Positions 5,047-7,003 of a stretch of DNA of 7,003 nt are shown piece after piece. The DNA lies in contig SLFZ01000006.1 of NCBI GenBank assembly GCA_007123975.1, positions 1 to 7,003 on the forward strand, read 5' to 3'. The stretch is from Candidatus Izemoplasma sp. GTDB lineage: Bacteria > Bacillota_I > Bacilli_A > Izemoplasmatales > Izemoplasmataceae. The position numbers and the translations under genes were made by a program. Within the stretch, counting starts at the first letter, position 1; every line of letters begins with the position of its first letter. The notes beneath the pieces are model-generated. The model saw only the letters and a list, made by a program, of their open reading frames with translations. It made no database searches and was not told the origin of the DNA.

Positions 5047-7003
5047 ATGCTTAAACTGATGAACGTATCGAAGTTTTACCGAACCGAAACCAGCGTAACC
5101 CAAGCCCTTCGCCGCATCAACCTCGAACTGTCGATGGGCGAGTTTGTCGTCGTCACCGGCGAATCGGGCAGCGGAAAGAGCACCCTGCTCAACGTGCTGA
5201 GCGGCCTTGATACGTATGAAGAAGGCGAGATGATGGTCGCAGGCGAAGAAACATCGCATTACTCGTCTGAAGATTGGGAGCATCACCGCAGCCAATACAT
5301 CGGGTTTGTCTTCCAAAACTTCAACATCATCGATTCATACACCGTCTACCAAAACGTCTTGAGCGCCCTCATCATTCAAGGGTACGATGAAAGCCGACGT
5401 AAAGATCGCGCGATTGAACTCATCCGCCGCGTCGGCTTAGAACCGCAGAAGAACCAAAAAGCGAGCACCCTTTCGGGCGGGCAAAAACAACGCGTTTCGA
5501 TTGCCCGTGCGCTCGCCAAAGATAGCCCGATTATCGTCGCCGATGAACCCACAGGGAACCTCGATAAAAAGACCGGCGAACAAATCGTCAACCTGTTGCA
5601 CGATGTGTCGAAAGACAAACTCGTCATCGTCGTCAGCCATGGCGCCGACGCATTTGCGCACTGCGCGACACGCCGCGTGCGTCTTTTTGATGGTGAAGTG
5701 GTTGAAAACGTCGTGCTTAAAAAACCGGATAAAGCCATCGATGTGACGCCCGAACCAACCTACCGCATGGGGGTTAAAGAACTTGCGCTAATGGCAGCTA
5801 GAAACCTGCGCTCGATGCCAAAACGGTTGATGTTGATGCTGGTGGTGTCAACGTTGATTGTGTTTGGCATGGCGGTTGTCTACGGCTCAAGCCTGAGCGC
5901 CGATGCCATCGGCTTCGGCGGCAGCAACAACCAGTTTGAAAACCCGAACGTACACCGCCTCATCTTGGCACGGTGGGACGGAGAACCGTTCACGTCCGAC
6001 GAGCTTGAGCGTTTTTCTGCGATGCGCCGTGTCGACAATGTCATTGCTTTCGACCCGGTCCTCGACATCACCTTGCATACGACAGAATCGTTTCATTATC
6101 CTTACCGCTTTTCGCCTGCGGATGCTGCTGGGCTACGCGATCGAGACCTCGACGATGGACGCTTACCACAAAACCCGGGCGAAGTCGTCATCACCCAAAG
6201 TCGGGGCAGCGGGTACCGTGTTGGTGACACCCTAACGCTTGGCGTCGGCCCACCTGCCATGCGTTGGTTTGGAGACCCAGAAGGCAACGAAGATCCGTTT
6301 TTAGAAACCATTGAGGTCACGATTGTCGGCGTCGTTCAAAGTTTTGCCGACCCGGCGTTGCTTTATGCAAACGACGACTTCCTAACGCGCCCGTTTTATG
6401 CCTACCACGCTGTCATGGAAACCGTTGAAACCACGTTTTCATTTGACGATACGCTGTACACACGACAAGGACTGCGCGTCACCTTCGACGAGACCCTCAC
6501 CGACAACAGTGTACGCTTGCCGGCCGATGTCGCTGGAAGTTTAGCCAACGAACTAGGGATTCAACCCGAGGATCTTGTCGGTGAGACTGTGTCGCTTGGC
6601 ATGCTTGATGTGTTCGCTGAATCGACGAACCTATCGGTCACCGTCGTGAGCATCGACGAACCCGACAACGTCCTGACGCTCAACGAAGCCACCTTTGATT
6701 CGCTCTTTGTGCCCGTGCCGAGGCAGGTTACCCTTACCGTGCACAGCGCCTTAGACGCCCAACGGCTGATGGACGCGTTTGATGAGGAGATCCACGTGAT
6801 GTATCCGGCCGACTACGTGCCGATGTGGGCGGCGGCCGCGACCTTGTTTGAACGCATACTCAACGTCGTGTTACTGGGCGGCTTCATGGTGGTCGTCTAT
6901 TTCGTGACGTACTTAACGCTTAAAAACATCATGCAAGCGAGAACCAAAGACTACGTCATCTTCCGTTCCATCGGCGCGAGCAAACGATCGCTATACCGCA
7001 TCA
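5047..7003 (+). CDS. ABC transporter ATPase-FtsX/MacB-type permease fusion, 3'-truncated
   Basis: One uninterrupted frame of 652 codons has no stop before the window ends. Residues 1-220 are an ABC ATPase of the LolD/MacB type, with all catalytic motifs intact: Walker A GESGSGKST (38-46), Q-loop Q90, signature LSGGQ (142-146), Walker B IIVADEP (162-168), D-loop NLD (171-173) and switch H198. A linker of about 40 residues leads to a first membrane helix (about 261-280). A large extracytoplasmic domain (about 281-600) contains a MacB-core-like stretch, with GEVVIT (378-383), YRVGDTLTL (390-398) and VTIVGVV (424-430). A second helix (about 603-624) is followed by the FtsX-like cytoplasmic loop, with IFRSIGASKRSLYRI (638-652). 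The remaining helices should lie beyond 7003. Such fusions work as dimers and drive efflux, peptide resistance or envelope processes by mechanotransmission; the substrate here is unknown. The ATG is supported by GGAGGT at 6 bases. No partner or regulator gene is visible. Confidence 0.93.
   Translation, partial: MLKLMNVSKFYRTETSVTQALRRINLELSMGEFVVVTGESGSGKSTLLNVLSGLDTYEEGEMMVAGEETSHYSSEDWEHHRSQYIGFVFQNFNIIDSYTVYQNVLSALIIQGYDESRRKDRAIELIRRVGLEPQKNQKASTLSGGQKQRVSIARALAKDSPIIVADEPTGNLDKKTGEQIVNLLHDVSKDKLVIVVSHGADAFAHCATRRVRLFDGEVVENVVLKKPDKAIDVTPEPTYRMGVKELALMAARNLRSMPKRLMLMLVVSTLIVFGMAVVYGSSLSADAIGFGGSNNQFENPNVHRLILARWDGEPFTSDELERFSAMRRVDNVIAFDPVLDITLHTTESFHYPYRFSPADAAGLRDRDLDDGRLPQNPGEVVITQSRGSGYRVGDTLTLGVGPPAMRWFGDPEGNEDPFLETIEVTIVGVVQSFADPALLYANDDFLTRPFYAYHAVMETVETTFSFDDTLYTRQGLRVTFDETLTDNSVRLPADVAGSLANELGIQPEDLVGETVSLGMLDVFAESTNLSVTVVSIDEPDNVLTLNEATFDSLFVPVPRQVTLTVHSALDAQRLMDAFDEEIHVMYPADYVPMWAAAATLFERILNVVLLGGFMVVVYFVTYLTLKNIMQARTKDYVIFRSIGASKRSLYRI

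Noticed and set aside
5376..5738. 120-codon minus-strand frame within the ABC ATPase
   Set aside because: It is serine- and arginine-rich, low-complexity antisense translation beneath strongly conserved ATPase motifs.
1..7003. Mobile element, CRISPR array, tRNA or defence island
   Set aside because: I found no direct repeat arrays, terminal inverted repeats, transposase or integrase motifs, or tRNA cloverleaf. Gene content and composition look like ordinary chromosome.

Overview
The window looks like chromosome from an anaerobic, amino-acid-fermenting bacterium, most likely in or near Bacillota. The grounds are genes for a cobalamin/PLP lysine (or ornithine) aminomutase, strong GGAGG ribosome binding sites before every visible start, TGnTATAAT extended -10 promoters, compact intergenic gaps and simple hairpin terminators. 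Base composition is moderate, with many C-ending codons, and looks uniform across the genes by eye. Nothing suggests a recent insertion: I see no transposase, integrase, tRNA, CRISPR array or long repeat.

Layout. Positions 1-2183 (+) hold the end of an aminomutase operon: a 5'-truncated kamD (alpha subunit) overlapping kamE (beta subunit) by 4 bp. A perfect palindromic terminator (2170-2199) closes it. Arriving from the opposite side is a minus-strand gene (2186-4195) for a membrane MASE1 / GAF-like / HD-GYP signalling protein. The stop codons of both convergent genes lie inside this hairpin, so both proteins end in the same four residues. A 126-bp gap (4196-4321) carries two divergent extended -10 promoters. 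Next comes a plus-strand gene (4322-4960) for a YgjV-like membrane protein with a degenerate acetyltransferase-like tail, ended by its own terminator (4959-4988). A third extended -10 promoter (5011-5019) precedes a large ABC ATPase-FtsX/MacB-type permease fusion (from 5047), which runs off the right edge at 7003.

How the genes work together. KamD and KamE are the two subunits of one catabolic enzyme that moves the terminal amino group of lysine (or a close relative) one carbon inward by a radical mechanism. The other genes appear to be independent single-gene transcription units: a probable cyclic-di-GMP phosphodiesterase/sensor, a membrane protein of unknown role, and an efflux or envelope-related ABC transporter. 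Nothing in the sequence ties them functionally to lysine fermentation.

There is no clear new multi-gene system here. The most unusual items are the shared stop-codon/terminator palindrome, the metal-ligand substitution in the HD-GYP domain, and the YgjV plus acetyltransferase-like fusion.
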